Below are positions 17,606 through 28,758 of a stretch of DNA of 64,000 bases, in pieces (position 1 is the first letter of the stretch; each line of letters begins with the position of its first letter). The stretch covers positions 124,001 through 188,000 of the forward strand of contig NZ_UNOZ01000003.1 in the NCBI RefSeq assembly GCF_900536025.1. The letters run 5' to 3'. Origin of the DNA: Pseudomonas reidholzensis (lineage in GTDB: Bacteria; Pseudomonadota; Gammaproteobacteria; Pseudomonadales; Pseudomonadaceae). The position numbers were made by a program, and so were the translations under genes. A model generated the notes under the pieces. It searched no databases. It was not told the DNA's origin and was given only the letters and a program-made list of their open reading frames with translations.

Positions 17606-18445
17606 ATGAGCGAAGACCGATCGAGCAACGGGCAAAAGTCCTGGCTGGGTAAACTGACCCAGGCTTTTGCCCATGAGCCGAAAAACCGCCAGGAGCTCCT
17701 CGAGCTGCTGCGCGAAGCCCATCAGAACAAGCTGCTCGACAGCGAAGCGCTGACCATCGTCGAAGGCGCCATCCAGGTCGCTGACCTGCAGGTGCGCGAC
17801 ATCATGGTGCCGCGCTCGCAGATGATCAGCATCAAGGCCAGCCAGTCGCCTCGCGAGTTCCTGCCGTCGGTGATCGACGCGGCGCACTCGCGCTATCCGG
17901 TGATCGGCGAAAGCCACGATGATGTGCTCGGGATCCTGCTGGCCAAGGACCTGCTGCCGTTGATCCTCAAGGAGAACGGCGACAGCTTCAACATCAAGGA
18001 CCTGCTGCGGCCGGCCACCTTCGTGCCCGAATCCAAGCGGCTCAACGTGCTGCTGCGCGAGTTCCGCGCCAACCATAACCACATGGCCGTGGTCATCGAC
18101 GAATACGGTGGCGTGGCGGGCCTGGTGACCATCGAAGACGTGCTCGAGCAGATCGTCGGCGACATCGAAGACGAACACGATGTCGAAGAAGACAGCTACA
18201 TCAAACCGCTGCCCAGCGGCGACTTCCTGGTGAAGGCCCTGACGCCGATCGAGAACTTCAACGAGTTCTTCGACAGCACCTTCTCCGACGATGAGTTCGA
18301 CACCGTTGGCGGCCTGGTGATGAGTGCCTTCGGCCACCTGCCCAAGCGCAACGAAACCACCGAGATCGGCGCCTACCGGTTCCGTATTCTCAACGCCGAC
18401 AGCCGGCGTGTGCACCTGCTGCGCCTGACCCCGATCACCCGTTAA
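17606..18445 (+). CDS. corC: CorC/YbeX family CBS-domain protein
   Basis: A 279-aa protein without membrane helices. It has an N-terminal helical segment, two CBS domains (about residues 65-190, with VRDIMVPRSQM and VVIDEYGGVAGLVTIEDVLEQIVGDIEDE) and a C-terminal CorC/HlyC transporter-associated domain (about 205-275). Homologues are implicated in Mg2+/Co2+ homeostasis and, with YbeY, in ribosome-related phenotypes. It begins 5 bp after ybeY and ends 8 bp before lnt. The lack of the DUF21 membrane domain is normal for YbeX/CorC. Confidence 0.94.
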   Translation: MSEDRSSNGQKSWLGKLTQAFAHEPKNRQELLELLREAHQNKLLDSEALTIVEGAIQVADLQVRDIMVPRSQMISIKASQSPREFLPSVIDAAHSRYPVIGESHDDVLGILLAKDLLPLILKENGDSFNIKDLLRPATFVPESKRLNVLLREFRANHNHMAVVIDEYGGVAGLVTIEDVLEQIVGDIEDEHDVEEDSYIKPLPSGDFLVKALTPIENFNEFFDSTFSDDEFDTVGGLVMSAFGHLPKRNETTEIGAYRFRILNADSRRVHLLRLTPITR

Positions 18446-18453
18446 GGAAAACC

Positions 18454-19971
18454 ATGCGCTGGATCACCCGCCCCGGCTGGCCCGGTAACCTGCTGGCCAT
18501 GGCGGCCGGCGCGTCTACCCTGCTGGCCCTGTCGCCTTTTGACTTCTGGCCGCTGGCCCTGCTGGCCGTAGGCCTGTTCTACGCCGGCCTGCGCGAGCTG
18601 AGCCCGCGCCAGGCCATGGGCCGTGGCTGGTGCTTCGGCTTTGGCCTGTACGGCGCCGGCACCAGCTGGATCTACGTCAGCATGAACACCTACGGCGGCG
18701 CCTCGCCGCTGCTGGCGATCGTGCTGCTGCTCGCGTTCTTCGCGGCGATCGCCTGGTTCTTCGCCCTCCCCGCCTGGCTCTGGGCGCGCTGGCTGCGGCG
18801 CAACGAGGCGCCGCTGGCCGACGCCTTGTGCTTCGCCGCGCTGTGGCTGCTGCAGGAGGCCTTCCGCGGTTGGTTCCTGACCGGTTTCCCGTGGCTTTAC
18901 TCGGGCTACAGCCAGCTCGACGGACCATTGGCCGGCCTCGCCCCGCTGGGTGGCGTGTGGCTGATTTCGTTTGCCCTGGCGCTGAGCGCTGCACTGCTGT
19001 GCAACCTGCACCGCTTGCGGGCCCGGCCGTCGTTCATGGCCATCGGCGCAGTGCTGCTGGTGGCGCCGTGGATCCTCGGCATGGCCCTGAAAAACCACGC
19101 CTGGACCCGCCCGGCCGGCGACCCGCTGACCGTCGCGGCGGTGCAGGGCAACGTCGCCCAGGACCTGAAATGGGACCCGGACCACGTCAACGCGCAGCTG
19201 GCGCTGTACCGCGACATGAGCTTCAGCTCCAAGCCGGTCGACCTGCTGATCTGGCCGGAGACCGCGGTGCCGGTGCTCAAGGAACAGGCCCAGGGCTACC
19301 TGAACATGATGGGCGGGTTCGCCGCGGAGCGGCATTCGGCGATGATCACCGGGGTGCCGGTGCGCGAAGTGGTGCACGGGCAACGGCGCTACTACAACGG
19401 CATCACCGTGACCGGTGAAGGCGATGGCACCTACCTCAAGCAGAAGCTGGTGCCGTTCGGTGAGTACGTGCCGCTGCAGGACATGCTGCGTGGCGCGATC
19501 GAGTTCTTCAACCTGCCGATGTCGGACTTTGCCCGCGGCCCCGAAGACCAGCCGCTGCTGCAGGCCAAGGGTTATCAGATTGCCCCGTACATCTGCTACG
19601 AGGTGGTCTATCCGGAGTTTGCCGCCAGCCTGGCGGCGCGCAGCGACCTGCTCCTGACCATCAGCAACGACACCTGGTTCGGCACTTCGATCGGCCCCCT
19701 GCAGCACCTGCAGATGGCCCAGATGCGCGCACTGGAGGCTGGCCGCTGGATGATCCGTGCGACCAACAACGGCATTACTGCGCTGATCGATCCGTTTGGT
19801 CGGATCACCACGCAGATCCCGCAGTTCCAGCAGGCGATCCTGTATGGGGAAGTCGTGCCGATGCAGCAACTGACGCCTTATCTGCAGTGGCGCTCGTGGC
19901 CGCTGGCGATTGTCTGTGCGCTGCTGATGGGCTGGGCGTTGCTGGCCGGGCGTATCGCCAAGACCGTTTAG
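18454..19971 (+). CDS. lnt: apolipoprotein N-acyltransferase
   Basis: A 505-aa inner-membrane enzyme adding the third acyl chain to lipoproteins. The first about 200 residues contain some seven hydrophobic helices; the periplasmic nitrilase domain follows. The catalytic triad is visible as Glu269 in LLIWPETAVP, the Lys of YLKQKLVPFGEYVP (about 329-331) and Cys381 in PYICYEVVYPEF. A C-terminal helix (WPLAIVCALLMGWALL) completes the topology. It is the last gene of ybeZ-ybeY-corC-lnt and is followed by a REP pair. Its product would act on the many lipoproteins in this window (LptE, RlpA and others). Confidence 0.97.
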   Translation: MRWITRPGWPGNLLAMAAGASTLLALSPFDFWPLALLAVGLFYAGLRELSPRQAMGRGWCFGFGLYGAGTSWIYVSMNTYGGASPLLAIVLLLAFFAAIAWFFALPAWLWARWLRRNEAPLADALCFAALWLLQEAFRGWFLTGFPWLYSGYSQLDGPLAGLAPLGGVWLISFALALSAALLCNLHRLRARPSFMAIGAVLLVAPWILGMALKNHAWTRPAGDPLTVAAVQGNVAQDLKWDPDHVNAQLALYRDMSFSSKPVDLLIWPETAVPVLKEQAQGYLNMMGGFAAERHSAMITGVPVREVVHGQRRYYNGITVTGEGDGTYLKQKLVPFGEYVPLQDMLRGAIEFFNLPMSDFARGPEDQPLLQAKGYQIAPYICYEVVYPEFAASLAARSDLLLTISNDTWFGTSIGPLQHLQMAQMRALEAGRWMIRATNNGITALIDPFGRITTQIPQFQQAILYGEVVPMQQLTPYLQWRSWPLAIVCALLMGWALLAGRIAKTV

Positions 19972-19977
19972 GATCAT

Positions 19978-20099
19978 TGGGCTGCTGCGCAGCCCATCGC
20001 GACACAAGGCCGCTCCCACAGGGTAGGCGCAAGGCTTGAAACCTGCGCTGAGCCTGTGGGAGCGGCCTTGTGTCGCGATGGGCCGCGAAGCGGCCCCAA
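19978..20099. repeat. inverted pair of REP elements (GCGGCCTTGTGTCGCGA class)
   Basis: Arms at 19995-20022 and 20053-20080 are complementary over 28 bp, flanked by GGGCTGCTGCGCAGCCC and GGGCCGCGAAGCGGCCCC hairpins. They lie between the convergent lnt and ydcF-like genes. Same class as the pair at 3.5 kb. Confidence 0.87.
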
Positions 20100-20109
20100 G
20101 TGCCACGGC

Positions 20110-20871
20110 TCAGTAGAACAGACGGTACCCCACCAGCCCCGCGACTTCATTGAGCAACTGCCCGCTCTGCCAGATCGCCCGGTTATCCGGCAGGAGCCCA
20201 GCGAACGGCCGGCCGTGATCCTGCCCGAGGAACCCCACCGGCCCCGGCACCACTTCAAACCCGGCCTGCTCGAAGCTCCAGCGCGAACGCTGCATATGCC
20301 AGGCCTGGGTCACCACCACCACACGGCGAATCCCCAGCGGCTGCAACACTGCGGCGCTCATCTGGGCATTTTCCCAGGTGGTGCGGCTGCCCTCCTCCTG
20401 CCACTTGACCACCACACCGAAGTCATCGCGCAGGCGGTCGGCCATCAACCGCGCCTCACTCGGCGGGGTACCGTAGTGCAAGCCACCACTGGTCAGCACC
20501 GGTAACCCGGACGCCTTGGCCAACTGCGCCGCAAAGCGCATGCGCTCCAGCGCCGTGCCGGTGGGTTGATCCTGGCCGCCCCAGGCCAGGTCGCCCCGTT
20601 CGCGACCCGCGCCAAGCACCACGATCGCATCCGCCCGCCCCGCCAGGCCTGACCACGCCTGCACGCTCAACGGCGGCTCGGTTTCCAGCTGCCGCGCGAC
20701 CTGCTCGACCACCAGCGGCAGGCTCATCAGCCAGAAGCCACCCAGCCCCGCGACAAAACAGGCCAGGGCCAGGCGCGGGCGGCGCTTGCGCAGCCACCAG
20801 GCACCGAGCAACAGCAACAAGAGCAGCCCCGGTGGCATCAGCCATTGCTTGATGAAGTATCGAATAGGCAC
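20110..20871 (-). CDS. YdcF/ElyC family (DUF218) membrane protein
   Basis: A 253-aa protein with two N-terminal membrane helices (about residues 12-30 and 36-55) and a periplasmic DUF218 domain containing ADAIVVLGAGRERGD, PVLTSGG, EGSRTTWENA and VVVVTQAWHMQRSRWSF, the usual DUF218 landmarks. The E. coli relative ElyC affects envelope and peptidoglycan integrity; the biochemical activity is unclear. I set the start at GTG 20869-20871 because a perfect AGGAGG lies 8 nt upstream; the GTG at 20880 overlaps that SD and cannot use it. It is monocistronic, facing lnt. Confidence 0.88.
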   Translation of the reverse strand: MPIRYFIKQWLMPPGLLLLLLLGAWWLRKRRPRLALACFVAGLGGFWLMSLPLVVEQVARQLETEPPLSVQAWSGLAGRADAIVVLGAGRERGDLAWGGQDQPTGTALERMRFAAQLAKASGLPVLTSGGLHYGTPPSEARLMADRLRDDFGVVVKWQEEGSRTTWENAQMSAAVLQPLGIRRVVVVTQAWHMQRSRWSFEQAGFEVVPGPVGFLGQDHGRPFAGLLPDNRAIWQSGQLLNEVAGLVGYRLFY

Positions 20872-21003
20872 TGCGCACACCTCCTGTGAAGGCGTGCAGC
20901 CTAAAAGGATCGGCGCCGGGCAACAAGTCTGCAGCCGGCGCCTGTCGTGGGATGTGTTGGAATAGAACCGGCGCGTGACGATCTGCGCCTGAATCCTGAA
21001 CAG

Positions 21004-24162
<3,159 letters not shown>

Positions 24163-24169
24163 TGGCAAC

Positions 24170-24196
24170 GCCCGCCCGCAGACACTGCGGGCGGGC
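24170..24196 (+). promoter_or_regulatory. intercistronic hairpin between leuS and lptE
   Basis: A perfect 12-bp stem (GCCCGCCCGCAG/CTGCGGGCGGGC) with a 3-nt loop and no T-run. It is more likely an mRNA-stability or attenuating structure than a full terminator. Confidence 0.5.
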
Positions 24197-24223
24197 GGAA
24201 TCGGCCCACAAGGGAGCAACAAC

Positions 24224-24829
24224 ATGATCAAACGCAATTTGCTGGTAATGGGCCTGGCCGTCATGCTCAGCGCCTGCGGTTTCCAGTTGCGCGGTACCGG
24301 TACCAGCGAGCTGACCCTCAAGGAACTGGATCTCAGTGCACGCAACGCCTACGGCGAGACCGTGACCCAGCTGCGTCAGGTGCTGAAGAACAGTGGCGTC
24401 GACGTTCACCCGGGCGCGCCGTATCACCTGATCCTGACCAACGAGCAGGAATCCCAGCGCGCTGCCAGCTACAGCGGTGGCAATCGCTCGGTCGAATACG
24501 AGCTCACCACCGTGCTCGACTACAGCATCGTCGGCCTGAACGACGTGCCGCTGCTCAGCGACAAGCTCGAAGTGCGCAAGATCTACGTGCACGACGGCGA
24601 CAACATCACCGGCTCCGACCAGCAAGCCGACCAGACCCGCCAAGAACTGCGCCGCGACCTGGTGCAAGGCATGGTCGTGCGCCTGCAGATGCTGACCCCG
24701 GCGCAGCTCGACGAGCTGCAGAGCAAGGCCGACCAGCGCGCCCAGGCAGAAGCCCAGGCCGCAGCCGCTGCCCAGCGCTACCGCGATGAGACCCCGCAGC
24801 AATCTCCTGTGGAAGTACCGGGCCAGTAA
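24224..24829 (+). CDS. lptE: LPS-assembly lipoprotein LptE
   Basis: A 201-aa outer-membrane lipoprotein with a signal peptide and lipobox LSAC (Cys18), followed by the hallmark GFQLRGTG. LptE plugs the LptD barrel and delivers LPS to the cell surface. The core domain spans about residues 20-165; the C-terminal tail (QSKADQRAQAEAQAAAAAQRY onward) is a charged, alanine-rich helix ending in a Pro/Gln-rich stretch. GGGAG precedes the ATG at 24224. Position between leuS and holA is the conserved location of lptE in gammaproteobacteria. Confidence 0.95.
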   Translation: MIKRNLLVMGLAVMLSACGFQLRGTGTSELTLKELDLSARNAYGETVTQLRQVLKNSGVDVHPGAPYHLILTNEQESQRAASYSGGNRSVEYELTTVLDYSIVGLNDVPLLSDKLEVRKIYVHDGDNITGSDQQADQTRQELRRDLVQGMVVRLQMLTPAQLDELQSKADQRAQAEAQAAAAAQRYRDETPQQSPVEVPGQ

Positions 24830-24836
24830 GCCCGTA

Positions 24837-24858
24837 CGGGGCACCGCCCGGTGCCCCG
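24837..24858 (+). promoter_or_regulatory. intercistronic hairpin between lptE and holA
   Basis: A perfect 9-bp stem CGGGGCACC/GGTGCCCCG with a 4-nt loop, ending 9 nt before the holA ATG. It could shield the holA start region. Confidence 0.45.
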
Positions 24859-24867
24859 ACTCTTCTC

Positions 24868-25905
24868 ATGAAGCTCGCCCCCGCCCAACTCAACAAGCAC
24901 CTGCAAGGCGCTCTGGCACCGGTCTACGTGGTCAGCGGTGATGACCCGCTGCTCTGCCAGGAAGCCGCCGACGCCATTCGTGCGGCGGCCCGCCAGCAGG
25001 GCTTCGACGAACGCCAGGTGTTCAGTGCCGACGCCAACTTCGACTGGGGTACCCTGCTCCAGGCGGGTGCCAGCCTGTCGCTGTTCGCCCAGCGGCGCCT
25101 GCTCGAGCTGCGCTTGCCTTCCGGCAAGCCTGGCGACAAGGGCGCGGCCGCGCTGATCGAATACTGCAGCAGGCCTGCCGAAGACACGCTGTTGCTGATC
25201 AGCCTGCCCAAGCTCGATGGCAGCGCGCAGAAGACCAAGTGGGGCAAGGCGCTGGTCGAAGGCACGCACTGCCAGTTCATCCAGATCTGGCCGGTCGACG
25301 CCCAGCAGTTGCCGCAGTGGATCAACCAGCGCCTGGCGCAGGCCGGGCTGTCGGCCCAGCGTGACGCCGTCGACCTGATCGCCGCCCGCGTCGAAGGCAA
25401 CCTGCTGGCCGCCGCCCAGGAGATCGAAAAGCTCAAGCTGCTCGCCGAAGGCAATCAGATCACCGTCGAGACGGTGCAGTCTGCGGTGGCCGACAGTGCC
25501 CGTTTCGATGTCTTCGGGCTGGTCGATGCGATCCTCAAGGGTGAAGCGGCGCATGCCCTGCGCATGCTCGAAGGGTTGCGCGGTGAGGGCGTCGAGCCGC
25601 CGGTCATTCTCTGGGCGCTGGCCCGCGAGCTGCGCCTGCTGGCGGGCATTGCCCTGCAGTTCAGCCAGGGCATACCGCTGGACAAGGCGTTCAGCCAGGC
25701 CAAGCCACCGGTGTGGGACAAGCGCCGACCGTTGGTCAGCAAGGCCCTGCAACGGCTCTCGGCGCAGCGTTGGGCGCAGTTGCTGCAGGATGCCCAGCGC
25801 ATCGATGCGCAGATCAAGGGCCAGGCCGAGGGCTCACCCTGGACCAGCCTGGCGCGGTTGTCGCTGTTGATGGCCGGCCAGCGTTTGGCGTTGCCGTCGC
25901 AGTAA
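24868..25905 (+). CDS. holA: DNA polymerase III subunit delta
   Basis: A 345-aa clamp-loader subunit. It starts MKLAPAQLNKHL with the family's LAPVYVVSGDDPLLCQEAADAIR, and includes LLLISLPKLDGSAQKTKWGKAL and VEGNLLAAAQEIEKLKLLA, all typical of HolA. The delta subunit opens the beta clamp during DNA replication. It follows lptE by 38 bp on the same strand. There is no obvious SD because the upstream sequence is taken up by a hairpin; the start is fixed by the conserved N-terminus. A single REP follows the gene. Confidence 0.95.
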   Translation: MKLAPAQLNKHLQGALAPVYVVSGDDPLLCQEAADAIRAAARQQGFDERQVFSADANFDWGTLLQAGASLSLFAQRRLLELRLPSGKPGDKGAAALIEYCSRPAEDTLLLISLPKLDGSAQKTKWGKALVEGTHCQFIQIWPVDAQQLPQWINQRLAQAGLSAQRDAVDLIAARVEGNLLAAAQEIEKLKLLAEGNQITVETVQSAVADSARFDVFGLVDAILKGEAAHALRMLEGLRGEGVEPPVILWALARELRLLAGIALQFSQGIPLDKAFSQAKPPVWDKRRPLVSKALQRLSAQRWAQLLQDAQRIDAQIKGQAEGSPWTSLARLSLLMAGQRLALPSQ

Positions 25906-25918
25906 ACCACTGATCGCC

Positions 25919-25963
25919 GGGGCCGCTGTGCGGCCCTTCGCGGGCAAGCCCGCTCCCACAGGG
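25919..25963. repeat. single REP element after holA
   Basis: A GGGCCGCTGTGCGGCCC hairpin followed by one REP arm (TTCGCGGGCAAGCCCGCTCC...CACAGGG). No inverted partner was found before arfA. Confidence 0.7.
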
Positions 25964-26071
25964 ATTGCGCTTGGCGGCAGCAGACCTCTCATATATACAA
26001 TCAATTGGCCCTTAGCCGGGCACGGCCTTACAGTGCGCCCCGTCACTCAGCACCCGGACGGGACTTCTCGC

Positions 26072-26236
26072 ATGAGCAAAAAGCCGAAAAAACACGGCCC
26101 CAACAAGGCCAAGTCGATCATCGCCCAACCGTTGTTCCGCAGCCGCCAGGAACAACCCGACAAGGGCAAAGGCAGCTACCGCCGCGAAGCCTTCCAATCG
26201 AGAGATTGGGAGGCTTCTTACTTTTTGGCCGCATGA
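26072..26236 (+). CDS. arfA: alternative ribosome-rescue factor ArfA
   Basis: A 54-codon gene with the ArfA core KPKKHGPNKAKSII, QPLFRSRQE and GKGSYRR. ArfA recruits RF2 to ribosomes stalled on non-stop mRNA and backs up trans-translation. The frame contains an intrinsic terminator (hairpin 26186-26217 and T-tract 26222-26226) before its stop codon at 26234, so most transcripts should end around codons 51-52 with no stop. This matches the known autoregulation: while tmRNA works, the peptide is tagged and destroyed; when tmRNA fails, active truncated ArfA accumulates. The ATG at 26072 is set by the family N-terminus; a longer upstream frame is REP sequence. Confidence 0.93.
   Translation: MSKKPKKHGPNKAKSIIAQPLFRSRQEQPDKGKGSYRREAFQSRDWEASYFLAA
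26186..26226 (+). terminator. Rho-independent terminator inside the arfA reading frame
   Basis: A 14-bp stem GAAGCCTTCCAATC/GATTGGGAGGCTTC (one G-U pair) with a GAGA loop, then TTACTTTTT. It lies upstream of the arfA stop codon, so terminated transcripts lack a stop codon. The hairpin could also be an RNase III site. Confidence 0.88.
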
Positions 26237-26297
26237 AAGCATCACACGCGCAGGCATGGTATGGTCGGCACCTGACCTGTAATTCCTGGATCTGTGC

Positions 26298-27614
26298 ATG
26301 CTCTTCAGTCTGTTCCCACGCTGGCAACCCCGCCAGCTGATCGCCGCCTCCAGCCTCATTCTGCTCGTCGCCTGCGCGGAAAAACCCACCGCCGCCGACG
26401 CCCTGCCGCTGGCACCTGCCCAGCCCGCTCCGGTGGTGACCCTGCCCGGCAGCGCGACGGACGTCAGCACTGAAATCCAACCCGTGCAGACCTTCGCCCA
26501 ATGGCAGGCGGGCTTCCGCCAGCAAGCCCTGCAAGCCGGCATCAGTGCCAGCCTGTTCGACCGCGCGTTCGTCGGCATCACCCCCGACATGGACGTGATC
26601 AAGGCCGACCGCAGCCAGCCTGAGTTCAGCCGCCCGGTGTGGGAATACCTCGACGGCGCCTTGTCGCCCGTGCGCGTGCGCAACGGCAAGCGGCTGCTCG
26701 GCGAAAACGCCGAACTGCTCTCGCGGCTCGAACAGCGCTATGGCGTCGACCGCCAGGTGCTGGTCTCGGTGTGGGGCATGGAAAGCAACTTCGGTCAGTT
26801 CCAGGGCAGCAAGTCGGTGATCCGTTCGCTGGCGACCCTGGCCTATGAAGGCCGCCGCCCGCAGTTCGCCCAGGACCAGTTGATCGCGGCGCTGCAGATC
26901 CTGCAGAACGGCGATATCCAGCCCGAGGCCATGCTCGGCTCGTGGGCCGGCGCGATGGGCCAGACCCAGTTCATCCCGACCACCTACAACACCCACGCGG
27001 TGGACTTCGACGGTGACGGCCGCCGCGACATCTGGAAGAGCACCGCCGACGCCCTCGCCTCGACCGCCCACTACCTGCAGAGCTCGGGCTGGAAGCGCGG
27101 CCAACCGTGGGGCTTCGAGGTCCGGGTGCCGGCCGGCTTCGACTACTGGATCGCCGACGGGGTACAGCGCAAGACGGTCAGCGAATGGCTGCAACTGGGC
27201 GTGCAACTGCCCAACGGCACGCAGTTGCCGGCAGGCAGCAATCAGCTGTCGGCGGCCCTGCTGTTGCCTGCCGGGGCCGGTGGCCCGGCGTTCCTGGTGC
27301 TGGATAACTTCCGCGCGATCCTCAAGTACAACAACTCGTCGTCCTATGCGCTGGCGGTGAGCCTGCTGGGTGATCGCTTCTCGGGCTGGGGCTTCATTGC
27401 CGGCAGTTGGCCCAAAGGCGACCTGCCGCTGAGCCGCAGCGAGCGCATCGAGCTGCAGAACCTGCTCAATGCCAGTGGCCATGAGGCGGGCAATGCCGAC
27501 GGCATCATTGGCGCCAACACGCGCAAGGCGATCCGCAATGCCCAGCAGGCGCAGGGCATGCCGGCGGATGGTTATCCGACCCACAAGCTGCTGGATGGCT
27601 TGCGTCAGCGCTGA
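26298..27614 (+). CDS. MltB-family lytic murein transglycosylase with peptidoglycan-binding domain
   Basis: A 438-aa predicted lipoprotein (lipobox LVAC, Cys25). After a Pro/Ala-rich linker comes a GH103 lytic transglycosylase domain (about 65-355) with the catalytic-Glu motif VSVWGMESNFG and GAMGQTQFIPTTY. A C-terminal PG_binding_1 domain (about 372-437, ending GADGIIGANTRKAI-like sequence) follows. It cleaves MurNAc-GlcNAc bonds to give anhydro-muropeptides and acts at the outer membrane or periplasm. It differs from the second MltB paralogue at 33116, which lacks the lipobox and the C-terminal binding domain. It lies 61 bp after arfA. Confidence 0.92.
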   Translation: MLFSLFPRWQPRQLIAASSLILLVACAEKPTAADALPLAPAQPAPVVTLPGSATDVSTEIQPVQTFAQWQAGFRQQALQAGISASLFDRAFVGITPDMDVIKADRSQPEFSRPVWEYLDGALSPVRVRNGKRLLGENAELLSRLEQRYGVDRQVLVSVWGMESNFGQFQGSKSVIRSLATLAYEGRRPQFAQDQLIAALQILQNGDIQPEAMLGSWAGAMGQTQFIPTTYNTHAVDFDGDGRRDIWKSTADALASTAHYLQSSGWKRGQPWGFEVRVPAGFDYWIADGVQRKTVSEWLQLGVQLPNGTQLPAGSNQLSAALLLPAGAGGPAFLVLDNFRAILKYNNSSSYALAVSLLGDRFSGWGFIAGSWPKGDLPLSRSERIELQNLLNASGHEAGNADGIIGANTRKAIRNAQQAQGMPADGYPTHKLLDGLRQR

Positions 27615-27621
27615 TCCTGCC

Positions 27622-27735
27622 AGGGGCCGCTCTGCGGCCCATCGCGGGGCAAGCCCGCTCCCACAGGTTCTCGGTACGCCGGAATTCGGGGTCCAGTACA
27701 GATCCTGTGGGAGCGGGCTTGCCCCGCGAAGGGGT
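27622..27735. repeat. inverted pair of REP elements
   Basis: Arms at 27639-27667 and 27704-27733 are complementary (core ATCGCGGGGCAAGCCCGCTCC). They lie between the convergent transglycosylase gene and ldcA. Confidence 0.87.
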
Positions 27736-27746
27736 CGCTGCCTATC

Positions 27747-28682
27747 TCACTGAAACAGCGCCTGCCCCAGCACCACCTTCTGCCCTTCACTGTCCAGCCG
27801 CACCCGCGCGCCCATCGGCAGGCAGACATTGGGATCACAGTGCCCACTGCGCCATCCGGCCAACACGGGAATCCCCAACGGCCCGAAGATATCCAGCAGC
27901 AAGGGCGTCATGGCCGCCACCGTCACCCCGGCAAAATCCCCCACCAGCACGCCACGCACACCCTCCAGCTTGCCCGCCAGGCGCAACTGGGTCAGCAGCC
28001 GGTCGACCCGGTACAGCGGCTCGTTCACATCTTCGATCAACAGGATGCTGTCGCGGGTATCGATCTCTGCCAAGGTGCCAAGCGTCGCCCCGAGCATCGA
28101 CAGATTGCCGCCAAGCAAGCGCCCGCTGGCCACCCCAGGCACCACCGTGGTCAACGGGTACGCCAGCGGATGAACAATCTCGTCGCCCTCCCCCAACGCC
28201 CCATGCAACTGCTTCAGCAGTGAGCTCAGCGTCGGCTCGAGCTTGTCGCCGAGCAGATCGGCATTGAGCATGCCGCCATGAAAGCTCAGCAAGCCGGCGT
28301 GCCGATCGAGCGCCATGTGCAACGCGGTGATGTCGCTGTAGCCGATCAACGGCTTGGGATGACGGCGGATCAGCTCGAAGTCGAGCCTGTCGAGCAGGCG
28401 CATGCTGCCGTAACCACCCCGCATGCACAGGATGGCGTCCACTTGCGGATCGGCAAAGGCGTCGTGCAGGTCCTGCACACGCTGCTGGTCGGTGCCCGCC
28501 AGATACCCCTGGGCCTCGCTCACCGCAGGGTAGATGCGGCACTGGTAACCGCGTGTGGCAAACCACTGGCGGGCCTTTTCAGCGTCCAGCCGCGCCGGCC
28601 CGGCAGGCGCGACGATGGCGAAACAGGCAGTGGCCGACAAGGCCTTGGGCAACGGCAAACCGCGGCGTTCAACACCGTCCAT
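27747..28682 (-). CDS. ldcA: muramoyltetrapeptide carboxypeptidase (LD-carboxypeptidase, S66)
   Basis: A 311-aa cytoplasmic serine peptidase of family S66. IVAPAGPARLD at the start, ILCMRGGYGSMRLLD with the nucleophile region, PLIGYSDITALH and the C-terminal Glu/His region (DVNEPLYRVDRLLTQL, RSGHCDPNVCLPMG) are typical. LdcA trims the terminal D-Ala from recycled muropeptide tetrapeptides, which fits the two transglycosylases encoded nearby. I chose the ATG at 28680-28682 because AAGGAG lies 8 nt upstream; the frame extends further 5' but through the lipA terminator. It is monocistronic, starting 76 bp after the lipA stop. Confidence 0.93.
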   Translation of the reverse strand: MDGVERRGLPLPKALSATACFAIVAPAGPARLDAEKARQWFATRGYQCRIYPAVSEAQGYLAGTDQQRVQDLHDAFADPQVDAILCMRGGYGSMRLLDRLDFELIRRHPKPLIGYSDITALHMALDRHAGLLSFHGGMLNADLLGDKLEPTLSSLLKQLHGALGEGDEIVHPLAYPLTTVVPGVASGRLLGGNLSMLGATLGTLAEIDTRDSILLIEDVNEPLYRVDRLLTQLRLAGKLEGVRGVLVGDFAGVTVAAMTPLLLDIFGPLGIPVLAGWRSGHCDPNVCLPMGARVRLDSEGQKVVLGQALFQ

Positions 28683-28702
28683 CGAGCAACTCCTTCCCCA
28701 AT

Positions 28703-28740
28703 AAAAAATGCCGATGGCGCCTCTCGGCGCGCATCGGCAT
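28703..28740 (-). terminator. Rho-independent terminator of the lipA end of the cluster
   Basis: The stem ATGCCGATG...CATCGGCAT, extended by a partly paired GCGC section, is followed on the minus strand by six T residues, 18 bp after the lipA stop codon. Confidence 0.88.
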
Positions 28741-28758
28741 GTGTCCTGCTGCCCTGAC

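Noticed and set aside
18442..20106. A 554-codon frame antisense to lnt
   Set aside because: It mirrors the lnt reading frame and its composition (Gln, Arg, His-rich) is typical of antisense noise.
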